Shown: positions 33,093-42,263, counted from the first letter of the stretch. The stretch is DNA of 64,000 bases from an uncultured Lachnospiraceae bacterium (GCA_900315505.1 OMZG01000005.1:1-64000); one strand, 5' to 3'. The notes: generated by a model from the sequence alone, not told the origin. A program made the numbers and translations.

Positions 33093-34241
33093 TCACTTCA
33101 TCGTAATGAGCTCGTATTCACGGCTTCCGAGGCCGATCTTCTCGCCCTGCTCCAGAGTCTCTTTCCATGCAGTATTCGGATTGCTGTTGAGCCATACATC
33201 ATGATGGTCATGGAAATCAGGACTTGCCATATTGTCTCCGAGCTGGGAATTCCTGATAGGTGTGGCCTTCTGGCACAGATCCACGCAGGCCTGGTCGATT
33301 GCAACAGGGTCAAATGAAGCAAGCATTCCGATATCCGGAAGGATCGGCGCATCATTCTCGCCGTGACAGTCGCAGTTCGGTGATACATCGGTGATCAGAC
33401 TGATATGGAAGCATGGTCTGCCATAGCAGACAGCCTGAGTATATTCAGCCATACGTCTTCCAAGGAGTGCCGGAGCATCCCAGTTGTCATTCTCTATAGC
33501 ATCAAATGCACATGCTCCGATACAGCGGCCGCAGCCCTTACAGATCTCAGGATCGATGTAGGCCTTCTTTACCTTCTTTCCATCGATTTCCTTTTCCGGA
33601 TAAGAAATAGCATCCGAGCCGCATTCCTTCGCGCATCTCTGGCATCCGCGGCACTTTCCCTCGATGACATGAGGATGTCCGCTCTGATGCTGCAGCATCT
33701 TGCCGGCACGTGAGCCGCAGCCCATTCCGATATTCTTTATGCATCCGCCGAATCCGGCCTGCTCGTGTCCCTTGAAATGTGTGAGCGAAATGACTATGTC
33801 CGCATCCATCACCGCACGTCCGATGAATGCAGTCTTGCAGTATTCGCCGTTATGAACCGGCACCTCCACATCATCAGTACCGCGGAGACCATCACCGATG
33901 ATGATCTGACATCCGGTTGTCGTCGGATTGAAACCATTGAGATTAGCACAGTCCAGATGCTCAAGTGCATGCTTTCTGCTGCCCGGATACAGGGTATTAC
34001 AGTCGGTAAGGAACGGAAGACCTCCCTGCTCCTTTACCACATCTGCAACTGCCTTCGCATAATTCGGGCGGAGATATGCGAGATTGCCGAGCTCACCGAA
34101 ATGCATCTTGATCGCTACGAACTTGCCCTGCATGTCAATGTTTCCAATGCCGGCCTTTTTGATCAGCTTCTGCAGCTTTTTCGTCAGAGGAACGTCAAGC
34201 CGTGTTCTGAAATCTGTAAAGAAAACTTTTGATTTCTCCAT
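33093..34241 (-). CDS. DUF362 protein with two [4Fe-4S] ferredoxin motifs
   Basis: The protein has 382 residues. The DUF362 part (about 1-185 and 270-360) includes VAIKMHFGELGN, SLTHFKGHEQAGFGG and SFDPVAIDQACVDL. A ferredoxin insert near 190-250 carries CRGCQRCAKECG and CKGCGRCIGACA, so it binds two [4Fe-4S] clusters. The family is widespread in anaerobes and no reaction is firmly known to me. Electron transfer in fermentation is likely. It stands alone between pta and ldh, with a palindromic site in its leader. Confidence 0.85.
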   Translation of the reverse strand: MEKSKVFFTDFRTRLDVPLTKKLQKLIKKAGIGNIDMQGKFVAIKMHFGELGNLAYLRPNYAKAVADVVKEQGGLPFLTDCNTLYPGSRKHALEHLDCANLNGFNPTTTGCQIIIGDGLRGTDDVEVPVHNGEYCKTAFIGRAVMDADIVISLTHFKGHEQAGFGGCIKNIGMGCGSRAGKMLQHQSGHPHVIEGKCRGCQRCAKECGSDAISYPEKEIDGKKVKKAYIDPEICKGCGRCIGACAFDAIENDNWDAPALLGRRMAEYTQAVCYGRPCFHISLITDVSPNCDCHGENDAPILPDIGMLASFDPVAIDQACVDLCQKATPIRNSQLGDNMASPDFHDHHDVWLNSNPNTAWKETLEQGEKIGLGSREYELITMK

Positions 34242-34267
34242 TACATTTTCCTTTCCATAAAAAATAC

Positions 34268-34303
34268 TTCTGCAACATACTTGTATACAAGTATATCACA
34301 GAA
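34268..34303. promoter_or_regulatory. Perfect palindrome, GntR-like operator or terminator stem
   Basis: ATACTTGTATACAAGTAT (34277-34294) is a perfect 18-base palindrome, flanked by CTTCTG and CAGAAG that extend the dyad to 36 bases. On the minus strand a TATTTTTT run follows, so it can serve as the ldh terminator. The core TTGTATACAA also resembles GntR-family operators. Confidence 0.5.
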
Positions 34304-34335
34304 GCATTATAAAAAGCCATGTAATCTTTATTAAA

Positions 34336-35283
34336 TCACAGATCGAGGCTGTCAAAGATCTCCTTCAGCGTATCTGCTGACTTATGCAGCTGCGCAAGCT
34401 CTTCATCCGAAAGCTCATACGGAATCAGGCAGTCGACTCCGTCCGATCCTACGATTGCAGGCATCGACAGGCAGACTCCGTCGAGTCCGTATTTTCCCTC
34501 GATATACGAGGAAACAGGCAGGATCGACTTCTCGTCGCGGACTACTGCCTCGCAGATACGGCGGACGCTCATACCTATGCCATAGTAGGTAGCACCCTTT
34601 TTTTTGATAATCTCATATGCTGAATTCTTGACCTCTTCAGCTATACGAGTCGTCTCTGCATCGTGGTCTGTGTATCCTCTCATCTCGCAGAACTTGTGGA
34701 TCGGCACTCCCGATACATTCGCTGATGACCAGGCTGCAATCTCCGAATCACCATGCTCGCCTATGATGAATGCGTGCACGGAACGGCTGTCCACATTCAG
34801 ATGCTGTCCGAGCAGATACTTGAATCTCGCAGAGTCGAGAGCCGTGCCGCTGCCGAATACCCTGTTCTTCGGGTAGCCTGACAGCTTCAGAGCCACCTGG
34901 GTCAGGATGTCGACCGGATTCGCAACCACGATCATTATCGCATCCTTATTGTATTTCACGATCTCCGGGATTATCGATTTGAAGATCGCCGTATTTTTCT
35001 TCACGAGATCGAGCCTGGTCTCTCCCGGCTTCTGCGCTGCTCCGGCGCTTATGATGATGACTCCTGCATCTGCCAGATCAGGATAATCTCCTGCATAGAT
35101 CTCCATCGGCTTCGCAAATGGCAGGCCGTGACTGATGTCAAGAGCCTCGCCCTCAGCCTTTTCCTTATTCGCATCGATAAGGACTATCTCTGAAAAAATC
35201 GATGACTGCATAAGCGAATACACGCTTGCGCTTCCAACGAATCCGCAGCCGATCATGGCCGCCTTACGAAAATGTACACCCAT
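34336..35283 (-). CDS. ldh: L-lactate dehydrogenase
   Basis: The 315-residue protein reduces pyruvate to lactate with NADH. It has GCGFVGSASVYSL at the N-terminus, VANPVDILTQVALKLSGYP, GSGTALDSARF and the catalytic His in IIGEHGDSE near residue 178. The pyruvate-contacting segment (GETRLDLV, Arg) argues for lactate rather than malate. The ATG at 35283 has AGGAGG five bases upstream. An ATG nine codons earlier has no such site. Confidence 0.93.
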   Translation of the reverse strand: MGVHFRKAAMIGCGFVGSASVYSLMQSSIFSEIVLIDANKEKAEGEALDISHGLPFAKPMEIYAGDYPDLADAGVIIISAGAAQKPGETRLDLVKKNTAIFKSIIPEIVKYNKDAIMIVVANPVDILTQVALKLSGYPKNRVFGSGTALDSARFKYLLGQHLNVDSRSVHAFIIGEHGDSEIAAWSSANVSGVPIHKFCEMRGYTDHDAETTRIAEEVKNSAYEIIKKKGATYYGIGMSVRRICEAVVRDEKSILPVSSYIEGKYGLDGVCLSMPAIVGSDGVDCLIPYELSDEELAQLHKSADTLKEIFDSLDL

Positions 35284-35358
35284 ATTTACCTCCTGTCTTC
35301 CTGCCCTCACTACATACCTTACACAATCCTCAGGAGTTTGTCCGTTGTTTTTACAACA

Positions 35359-36510
35359 TCATCCCTTTGACGCCTCGAGCAGCTTCTGCTTCAGCTGGCC
35401 CTCGAGATCTGTGAGCTCTGCCTCTGCGGCATGACGCTTCTCGGCACCGTCACGCTGGATACTGATGACCTCATCGATCGTGGAGATCAGCTGCTCATTC
35501 GTATGACGAAGCGTCTCGATATCCACGATGCCGCGCTCTGACTCCTTCGCTGCCGCGGTCGCTGCGACATGCAGCTTGTCGGCATTTTTCTTCAGGAGCT
35601 CATTCGTCATGTTGTTGACCTCGTTCTCGGCCTTCGCTGCCTTTGCCGAATGCTCGATTCCGAGAGCTATCACCATCTGATTCTTCCAGAGAGGGATAGT
35701 GTTCACGATCGTGGACTGGATCTTCTCTGCCATCTCCGTATCAGCAGTCTGCACGACCCTGATCTGCGGACCAGTCTGAAGCGCTATCGTGCGTGAAAGC
35801 TCGAGGTCGTATATCTTTTTCTCAAAACGATTGCACTTGTCTGCGAGATCCTTCGCTCTCTGCGCATCCTCAGGAAGTCCCGAGGCAGCCGCCTTATCCT
35901 GCAGCTCCTTCAGCTCAGTCGCCCTGATCTGCTCGAGCTTTTTCTTTCCGGCGATGATGTACATCGTGAGCTCCTTGAAGTAATTCAGATTCAGGTCATA
36001 CATCCGGTCGAGCACATTGATGTCCTTCATCAGGGTCACCTGGTGCTTCTCGAGCTCATTGACGATGGTCGAGACATTTTTCTCAACCGTAGAATACTTC
36101 GCCTGCAGCGCCGTCAGCTTATTTGACTGCCTTTTGAAAAAAGCTTTGATACCCTTCTCATTATCATCAATATCGAAGTCCTTCAGCTGCGTCACGAGAT
36201 CCGAAAGCATCGTCCCGACCTCGCCGACATCATTGGTCTTTACATTATCAATTGTCTTCTGTGAAAAATCAGCCAGCTTCTTCTGCGTCCCCACTCCGTA
36301 ATTCATGACGGCCGAGATATTCGTGATGTCGATCTTCTCGGCAAAAGCATCCACCTGCTTCTGCTCCTCAGGAGTCAGCTGCGCCTCCTTCGTCATGTCC
36401 TCTGCGCTCACATTCGTGCTGCCACAAGCCGCAGTCGGTGCCTGTGGTGCCTCCGGTGCTGCATCGAATTCGAGAGTGATACCTGTGTCCTTTGTCTCCG
36501 TTACTGCCAT
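35359..36510 (-). CDS. TelA/KlaA-type toxic anion resistance family protein
   Basis: This 383-residue, mostly helical soluble protein has the family core from about residue 95 to 370 (DVGEVGTMLSDLV, LEKHQVTLMKDINVLDRMYDL, QTGPQIRVVQTAD, TIPLWKNQMVIALG). The N-terminal 45 residues are low complexity, rich in Ala, Pro and Glu. Family members are linked to tellurite and cell-envelope stress, often beside TerD proteins, which are absent here. The exact job is unknown. AAAAGGAGG precedes the start. Confidence 0.85.
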   Translation of the reverse strand: MAVTETKDTGITLEFDAAPEAPQAPTAACGSTNVSAEDMTKEAQLTPEEQKQVDAFAEKIDITNISAVMNYGVGTQKKLADFSQKTIDNVKTNDVGEVGTMLSDLVTQLKDFDIDDNEKGIKAFFKRQSNKLTALQAKYSTVEKNVSTIVNELEKHQVTLMKDINVLDRMYDLNLNYFKELTMYIIAGKKKLEQIRATELKELQDKAAASGLPEDAQRAKDLADKCNRFEKKIYDLELSRTIALQTGPQIRVVQTADTEMAEKIQSTIVNTIPLWKNQMVIALGIEHSAKAAKAENEVNNMTNELLKKNADKLHVAATAAAKESERGIVDIETLRHTNEQLISTIDEVISIQRDGAEKRHAAEAELTDLEGQLKQKLLEASKG

Positions 36511-36543
36511 TTTTGCCTCCTTTTATTTAAAAAGTCTGAATCA

Positions 36544-36574
36544 GATGAAAAAGGGACCTGTCCCCTTTTTCATC
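36544..36574. repeat. GGGACAGGTCCC-type palindromic repeat, copy A
   Basis: A near-perfect palindrome with arms GATGAAAAAGGG and its complement lies between the telA-like gene and the Mur ligase stop codon. It would act as a terminator in either direction. Copies recur at 52085-52114, 52125-52155 and 61214-61244. Confidence 0.75.
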
Positions 36575-38158
36575 TTAGTATGCGTCTGGTAGGTCGTTCT
36601 CCAGAAGTATGTATTTGTGGCCTTCTCCGCTAATGCCGTAGGCGTAGGTCATTGCGCTCTTCAGATCATCAAATGAACGGAGATTCTTCTCATCGAAGCC
36701 GCTGTCGAGTGCGCCCTTCTTGATCGGATCGGTGTGCTGCAGGCGGCCTACAAGAAGGATGTAGTCACAGTTTGCTGCGGCGTAGGTACCGAACTTATAA
36801 TTGTAGTCCGTTTCCTTGTCGCCAAGCTCTACCATGCCAGGTGTGACAAGGATGCGGATCCCGTCAAACATATGAAGCGTCTCGACCGCTGCCTTCGATC
36901 CGGCCGGATTCGAATTGTATGCGTCGTCTATGATCGTTACCTCGCCACGCTGTATCATCTGCAGGCGGTGCTCCACCGGCTCTATACGACGGACAGGCAC
37001 ACGAAGCGAATCCAGCGGAATGCCCTGCTCATGAGCAACGGCGATAGCGCCACAGACATTGATCACATTGTGCTCACCGATGAGCCTCATTGTAAATCTC
37101 GCGGTCTCGCCATCAGGAGCCGTAAGCGTGAACTCCGTGCCGAGGGTCGAAAGCTTCACCTCTGAAGCATGGTAGCCCTTATCCGACTTATACGAATAGA
37201 AGATCACCTTGCGTGAGGAGCCATACTCTGATGCCTTTTCCAGTTCATAGGAATTGTCCGCATTCAGATAGATGCGATTCCCCTCAGGCACAGCATCAGC
37301 CAGCTCAAACTTCGTATTCACGATATTCTCCTGAGTATGGAAGGTCTCGAGATGCTGCGGCCCGATGCTTGTGATGATGCCCTCCTGCGGAGGGAAGAGA
37401 TCGCAGATCTCCTTGATATCATGCACATGACGCGCGCCCATCTCACAGAGAAAGATCTGGTTCGACGGCTTCAGATGCTCGCGGATCGTACGCACGACTC
37501 CGAGCGTCGTATTGAAATTGCCCGGGGTGATCAGCACATCATAGAAGTCCTTCAGCAGTGTGTTCAGATAGTACTTCATCGAGGTCTTGCCGTAGCTGCC
37601 GGTGATACCTATTATCTTTATCCGGGGATTCTCCCTGATGATCCTCTGCGCATCCCTGATGTAGTGACGGTTGATCCCGGCCTCTATCGGATGATTGATC
37701 AGATTGCACAGGATCACGATGTATGGAAGCACCGACAGATACAGCATTGCCAGAAGCACCACCCTCTCATGGCATACCACGAAGAGCACCGCATACACGA
37801 TCACGATCGTTGCGATAAGCCTCTTCACGCGTGCGGTCACGACCAGCTTCTTCTTCGTCTCCGTGCGCCAGTACAGCGCATAGGTAAAGATGATCGCAAT
37901 CGTCCACGGTATCGCGATGATGAGGCATACGAGGTCGACTACCGGATGCTGGAAAAATGTCATCACGCATGCATCCAGAAGCACCACGGTAAGGAAGCGC
38001 TGTCTCGCATCGTTCTTTATCAGCCAGCTCCAGAACTCGCCGTTCTTATATCCATTCTGCTGGAACATCTGAAGATTGTAATGAAGACCCAGAACCAGAG
38101 CGATCGTCGTCACGAAGACATTGGCGAGCGCGAGGATCTGGTCGATCAGTATCAGCAT
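36575..38158 (-). CDS. Membrane-anchored MurF-like Mur ligase
   Basis: The protein has 527 residues. The first 155 form about five membrane helices (near 5-25, 56-72, 76-97, 112-130 and 132-152). The rest is a Mur ligase core with the ATP loop GITGSYGKTS near 181, the Mg/carbamate region CEMGARHVHDIKE near 241, GEHNVINVCGAIAVA near 365 and DDAYNSNPAGSKAA near 415, closest in motif to MurF. The usual UDP-substrate-binding domain of MurF is replaced by the membrane part, so the acceptor may be lipid-linked. It overlaps the hydrolase gene upstream by seven bases. A second, conventional MurF would be expected elsewhere. Confidence 0.82.
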   Translation of the reverse strand: MLILIDQILALANVFVTTIALVLGLHYNLQMFQQNGYKNGEFWSWLIKNDARQRFLTVVLLDACVMTFFQHPVVDLVCLIIAIPWTIAIIFTYALYWRTETKKKLVVTARVKRLIATIVIVYAVLFVVCHERVVLLAMLYLSVLPYIVILCNLINHPIEAGINRHYIRDAQRIIRENPRIKIIGITGSYGKTSMKYYLNTLLKDFYDVLITPGNFNTTLGVVRTIREHLKPSNQIFLCEMGARHVHDIKEICDLFPPQEGIITSIGPQHLETFHTQENIVNTKFELADAVPEGNRIYLNADNSYELEKASEYGSSRKVIFYSYKSDKGYHASEVKLSTLGTEFTLTAPDGETARFTMRLIGEHNVINVCGAIAVAHEQGIPLDSLRVPVRRIEPVEHRLQMIQRGEVTIIDDAYNSNPAGSKAAVETLHMFDGIRILVTPGMVELGDKETDYNYKFGTYAAANCDYILLVGRLQHTDPIKKGALDSGFDEKNLRSFDDLKSAMTYAYGISGEGHKYILLENDLPDAY

Positions 38159-38925
38159 AGAAAACTCCTTAGTATCTCCCTGAACTCCTGCGGCTTCCTG
38201 AGGAAGGAAAAGTGATCCGTCCCTGTCAGCACATGCAGCGTGGCATTCGGGATCAGCCTCTCCATATCCTGCCCGTCAGCAAGCGGCGTAGCAGTATCGA
38301 GATCTCCCCATACCAGACAGGCTTCATACGGGATATCCGGCAGCCTGTAGGTGAGGTCATTGTTCACGGCACGCACCATGCACTGCTTCATCATCGGGCT
38401 CGAATTCCTGTAATCAGCTGAGCCCTGCTGCCCCTGCCAGATGTCTACTGCATCTTTGAAAAAATAATAGAACGGTGGAAAATGGTACAGCGCCCTTCTG
38501 AAATGATACCTCCTGATGCTACTCTTCTGCTTCGGAGTCTTCTCCCTCTGAATGCCTGCTGCATCGATAAGCACGAGCTTCTCTATCTCAAAGGGAATCT
38601 CCTCCTTCGACAGTGACGACAGCCAGATCATGATCCTGCCGCCGAAGCTGTGCCCGATCAGAGTCACCTTCTTCACCTCGAGAAACTCCATGAAATGGAT
38701 GAACCACATGGTGAACTCATCTATCCCCCACGGCTCCGACGGCTCATCACTGTCCGAGAAGCCCGGCAGATTGAACTGCACGACCGTGTACTCATCGCTG
38801 ATATCCTCTGCGATCGAGTCATACAGCTTCATATCCGTCCCCCAACCCTGCAGGATCACGGCCGTCCGGCTGCCCTCACCTGTGGTCTTGTATCTTATAT
38901 CTTTCCCATCAATAGTCGTTTCCAT
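38152..38925 (-). CDS. Alpha/beta hydrolase
   Basis: This 257-residue protein has no signal peptide. The nucleophile elbow is GHSFGG near residue 93, the oxyanion region LQGWGTD near 26, the acid is probably in WGDLDTATP near 212, and the His lies in GTDHFSFLRKP near 240. The substrate is unknown. Overlap with the membrane Mur ligase gene suggests a shared pathway in the envelope. No ribosome site precedes the ATG, and the promoter -10 is only nine bases away. Confidence 0.85.
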   Translation of the reverse strand: METTIDGKDIRYKTTGEGSRTAVILQGWGTDMKLYDSIAEDISDEYTVVQFNLPGFSDSDEPSEPWGIDEFTMWFIHFMEFLEVKKVTLIGHSFGGRIMIWLSSLSKEEIPFEIEKLVLIDAAGIQREKTPKQKSSIRRYHFRRALYHFPPFYYFFKDAVDIWQGQQGSADYRNSSPMMKQCMVRAVNNDLTYRLPDIPYEACLVWGDLDTATPLADGQDMERLIPNATLHVLTGTDHFSFLRKPQEFREILRSFLC

Positions 38926-38934
38926 AATACAAGT

Positions 38935-38963
38935 ATTCTACCACAAAAAAAAGCAGGTGTCAC
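38935..38963 (-). promoter_or_regulatory. Promoter of the hydrolase-Mur ligase operon
   Basis: On the minus strand GTGACA (38958-38963) and TAGAAT (38935-38940) are separated by 17 bases. The -35 falls inside the proC terminator hairpin. The start codon lies nine bases past the -10. Confidence 0.5.
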
Positions 38964-38972
38964 CCTGCTTTA
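38945..38972 (-). terminator. Terminator of the AKR-proC operon
   Basis: The stem AAAGCAGG/CCTGCTTT has a five-base loop and is followed by a long T-run on the minus strand. Confidence 0.75.
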
Positions 38973-39019
38973 CTGTCTGTATTCATTTTTCAGGAGCATG
39001 TGCCGCTCTGGCCGGTCTG

Positions 39020-39823
39020 TTATTCTGACATTTCTCTCGACCTCTGCGCTGCCGTGCGTACCGCGTCGATCATGGCTGCGCGCATGCCGTCCTTCTCGAG
39101 GGCTGCGACACCGGCGATGGTCGTGCCGCCAGGTGAGGTGACTGCATCCTTCAGCTCGCCCGGATGCTTCCCGGTCTCGAGGACCATCTTTGCGGAGCCG
39201 AGCACTGACTGGGCAGCGAAGGTGTATGCCTGCTTCCTGGGCATCCCCTCAGCCACAGCTGCATCAGCCATAGCCTCGATGATCATGTATATGAAGGCCG
39301 GTGACGAGCCGGATACCCCGGTCACTGCATCCATCAGCTTCTCATCAACGAACTCTGCTTTTCCAAAACTATTAAACAGCTCCAGTGCCTTTTCTTTCTC
39401 TTCATCTGTCACCAGCCTGTCGGTGCACAGGGCGCTCATTGCTTCTCCTACCATTGCCGGTGTATTCGGCATCGTGCGGATGATATGTGTGTCTGTGCCA
39501 AGTGCGAAATGCAGCTTCTTCAGATCATATCCGGCGGCTACGGAGATTACGAGCTGTTCCTCGTGCAGAGTCTCCCTGATCTGCGATGCCACCTCATCCA
39601 CCTGTGCCGGCTTCACCGCTATAAATACCACATCGGCATCTGCTGCCGCCTTATTGTCAAGAGTCACCGTGATTCCAAGCGCATCAGATACTCTCTTCTG
39701 TGACTGTTCACTCCTGCATGAAGCGATCACCTCATCCTTCGAAGCTAGTCCGGCTCCGAGTATGCCTTTCAGCATGGCTGAACCCATATTACCAACGCCT
39801 ATAAATCCAATTTTCTTTCTCAT
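39020..39823 (-). CDS. proC: Pyrroline-5-carboxylate reductase
   Basis: The 267-residue protein makes proline from pyrroline-5-carboxylate with NAD(P)H. It has IGFIGVGNMGSAML at the N-terminus, IRTMPNTPAMVGEAMSAL near residue 118 and the C-terminal signature DAVTSPGGTTIAGVAALE. I chose the ATG at 39823, seven bases after AAAGG. A longer frame reaches into the neighbour without a site. It lies 13 bases after the aldo/keto reductase gene. Confidence 0.95.
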   Translation of the reverse strand: MRKKIGFIGVGNMGSAMLKGILGAGLASKDEVIASCRSEQSQKRVSDALGITVTLDNKAAADADVVFIAVKPAQVDEVASQIRETLHEEQLVISVAAGYDLKKLHFALGTDTHIIRTMPNTPAMVGEAMSALCTDRLVTDEEKEKALELFNSFGKAEFVDEKLMDAVTGVSGSSPAFIYMIIEAMADAAVAEGMPRKQAYTFAAQSVLGSAKMVLETGKHPGELKDAVTSPGGTTIAGVAALEKDGMRAAMIDAVRTAAQRSREMSE

Positions 39824-39836
39824 GAAACTGCCTTTC

Positions 39837-40841
39837 TTATATCTCTGCTGAAATCCTGTCAATCTCTGCGAGCTCCTCATCCGAGAAGCTGTCATTCTCA
39901 AGGAAACGTACATTGTCCCTGATCTGCTCAGGCCTCGAGGCCCCGATGATCACCGAGCTCACCTCGTCATCACGAAGCACCCATGCGAGGGCCATGTCCG
40001 CAAGTGACTGACCACGGCCCAGCGCCATCTCATTCAGCCTCCTGATCGCATCCAGCTTCTTATCCGTCAGGTCTTCCCTGTGCAGGTATCTCGGGTCATG
40101 GGCTATACGGCTGTCGGCCGGGATACCATTCAGATATCTGTCAGTCAGCAGGCCCTGTGCGAGCGGACTGAATGCAATGATGCCGATTCCATCCTTCCTC
40201 GCGGTATCCTTCAGGCCTTCCCTCTCAATTTTCCTGTCGAAAATGGAATACCGGCGCTGGTTCACGATCAGCGGTAGATGTATTTTCCTCGCGATCTTCA
40301 CCGCGGCATCGGTCTGCTCTGCATTATAATTCGAGATACCGGCGTAGATGGCCTTCCCGCTGTGCACTATCTGCAGCAGCGCCTCCATAGTCTCCTCAAG
40401 CGGCGTGTCAGGGTCCGGCCTGTGATGATAGAATATATCCACATAGTCGAGTCCCAGCCTCTGAAGCGACTGATCGATGCTTGCCATCAGATACTTCCTG
40501 CTGCCCCAGTTGCCATAAGGGCCCGGCCACATATCGTACCCGGCCTTCGATGTGATCACGAGCTCATCCCTGTACGGCATGAAATCCTCGTGCAGCAGAT
40601 GTCCTGCATTGATCTCCGCACGGCCATACTCCGGGCCGTAGTTATTCGCCAGATCGAACTGCGTGATACCGAGGTCGAAGGCCGTCCGCATCATCTGTCT
40701 CATATTCTCATAATTCCCGTTCGATCCGAAATTGTGCCAGAAGCCCAGCGACACAGCCGGGAACATAAGCCCGCTCTTCCCCACACGGTTGTACTTCATC
40801 CTCTCATAGCGTGATTCGCTCGCCACATATATATCGGCCAT
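39837..40841 (-). CDS. Aldo/keto reductase, YghZ/Gpr type
   Basis: The protein has 334 residues. The (beta/alpha)8 barrel has the catalytic tetrad in FDLANNYG (Asp, Tyr), ITSKAGYDM (Lys) and DIFYHHRPD (His), and the C-terminal NADPH-binding region SSVIIGASRPEQI. The MWPGPYGNWGSRKYL segment is typical of the YghZ branch, which reduces L-glyceraldehyde 3-phosphate and methylglyoxal. It is the first gene of a unit with proC and is divergent from rarA. Confidence 0.88.
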   Translation of the reverse strand: MADIYVASESRYERMKYNRVGKSGLMFPAVSLGFWHNFGSNGNYENMRQMMRTAFDLGITQFDLANNYGPEYGRAEINAGHLLHEDFMPYRDELVITSKAGYDMWPGPYGNWGSRKYLMASIDQSLQRLGLDYVDIFYHHRPDPDTPLEETMEALLQIVHSGKAIYAGISNYNAEQTDAAVKIARKIHLPLIVNQRRYSIFDRKIEREGLKDTARKDGIGIIAFSPLAQGLLTDRYLNGIPADSRIAHDPRYLHREDLTDKKLDAIRRLNEMALGRGQSLADMALAWVLRDDEVSSVIIGASRPEQIRDNVRFLENDSFSDEELAEIDRISAEI

Positions 40842-40879
40842 ATAACTACCTTTCTGAACTGATCAGTTGTGCTCCAATC

Positions 40880-40912
40880 ATTGTACCACAAAACAAGAGT
40901 TTGTGATACAAT
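40880..40912. promoter_or_regulatory. Inverted repeat in the AKR/rarA divergent promoter region
   Basis: ATTGTACCACAAA (40880-40892) and TTTGTGATACAAT (40900-40912) are inverted copies with one mismatch, seven bases apart. Each outer end forms a possible -10 (TACAAT), one on each strand. One dimeric regulator could control both genes. Confidence 0.5.
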
Positions 40913-40946
40913 AATAGGTAAAATAATCTGATTCTGGAGGATCATT

Positions 40947-42263
40947 ATGGATCTGTTTGATTATATGGCCGAAGAAAAGAAGAAAAGTGACGCCCCTCTC
41001 GCTGCGCGGATACGGCCTGAGACGCTCGATGAGATAGTAGGGCAGGAGGATATCATAGGAAAGGATAAGATGCTCTACCGTGCGATAAAGGCGGACAAGC
41101 TGTCGTCCGTCATTTTCTACGGGCCTCCCGGCACCGGGAAGACGACCATCGCCCGTGTCATCGCGAATACCACCAGCTCTGAATTCACGCAGCTGAATGC
41201 TACTGTCTCCGGGAAGAAGGATATGGAAGAGGTCGTGAAGCAGGCTAAGGACACCCTCGGGATGTATGGCAGGCGCACCATCCTCTTCATCGATGAGATA
41301 CACCGCTTCAATAAGGGACAGCAGGACTATCTGCTCCCGTTCGTCGAGGACGGCACGATCATTCTCATAGGTGCGACCACAGAGAACCCCTACTTCGAAG
41401 TGAATGGGGCTCTGCTGTCACGCTCGATCATCTTCGAGCTGCATACCCTGACTTTCGACAACATCCGCACTATCATCCGGCGTGCCCTGACCGATGAGAG
41501 AAAAGGCCTCGGAAAGCTGAATATACAGGCTGACGATGATGCCGTAGACTTCCTTGCGGACATGGCAAATGGCGATGCCCGCCGGGCTCTGAATGCTCTC
41601 GAGCTCGCCGCCCTCACCACCGATCCTGACAAGAACGGTGTGATCCACATCACCCTGGAGGTCACATCGGAGTGCATCCAGAAGAGAGTCATCGGATATG
41701 ACAAGAAGGGCGACGGCCATTATGACACGATCTCTGCCTTCATCAAGAGCATGCGCGGCTCCGATCCGGATGCCGCCGTCTACTATCTGGCGAAAATGCT
41801 CACAGCCGGAGAAGACGTGAAGTTCATAGCCCGCCGCATTATGATCTGTGCATCTGAGGATGTGGGAAATGCAGACCCGATGGCTATGGTTGTCGCTGCC
41901 TCTGCTGCGACTGAAGTAGAACGTGTCGGAATGCCAGAGAGCCAGCTGATCCTGTCGCAGGCCGCCATCTATGTGGCCTGTGCTCCGAAGTCCAACAGCT
42001 GCACGAATGCCATCTATGCCGCTATGGATACGGTGAAGCACACGATGACTGATGCCGAGCCTGCCTACCTACAGGATGCCCACTATGGCGGATCTGCGAA
42101 GCTTGGCCGTGGCATCGGCTACAAGTATCCTCACGACTATCCGGGCCACTACGTGAAGCAGCAGTATCTGCCGGACGCAGTGCAGGGCACGAGGTTCTAT
42201 GAGCCTTCCGATCAGGGGCATGAGGTTGAAATACGGAAGAGACTCGATGCACTCGACAGATAA
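40947..42263 (+). CDS. rarA: Replication-associated recombination protein A
   Basis: This 438-residue AAA+ clamp-loader-like ATPase acts at stalled replication forks. It has RPETLDEIVGQEDIIG, Walker A GPPGTGKTT near residue 58, Walker B ILFIDEIHRFNKGQQD near 112, GATTENPYFEVN and the C-terminal tetramerisation region with PKSNSCTNAI and YKYPHDYPGHYV. GGAGG lies seven bases before the ATG. Confidence 0.96.
   Translation: MDLFDYMAEEKKKSDAPLAARIRPETLDEIVGQEDIIGKDKMLYRAIKADKLSSVIFYGPPGTGKTTIARVIANTTSSEFTQLNATVSGKKDMEEVVKQAKDTLGMYGRRTILFIDEIHRFNKGQQDYLLPFVEDGTIILIGATTENPYFEVNGALLSRSIIFELHTLTFDNIRTIIRRALTDERKGLGKLNIQADDDAVDFLADMANGDARRALNALELAALTTDPDKNGVIHITLEVTSECIQKRVIGYDKKGDGHYDTISAFIKSMRGSDPDAAVYYLAKMLTAGEDVKFIARRIMICASEDVGNADPMAMVVAASAATEVERVGMPESQLILSQAAIYVACAPKSNSCTNAIYAAMDTVKHTMTDAEPAYLQDAHYGGSAKLGRGIGYKYPHDYPGHYVKQQYLPDAVQGTRFYEPSDQGHEVEIRKRLDALDR

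Noticed and set aside
37337..38215. 292-codon plus-strand frame opposite the Mur ligase
   Set aside because: The minus-strand frame carries clear Mur ligase motifs. The plus frame is His/Arg-rich, as expected of a shadow.
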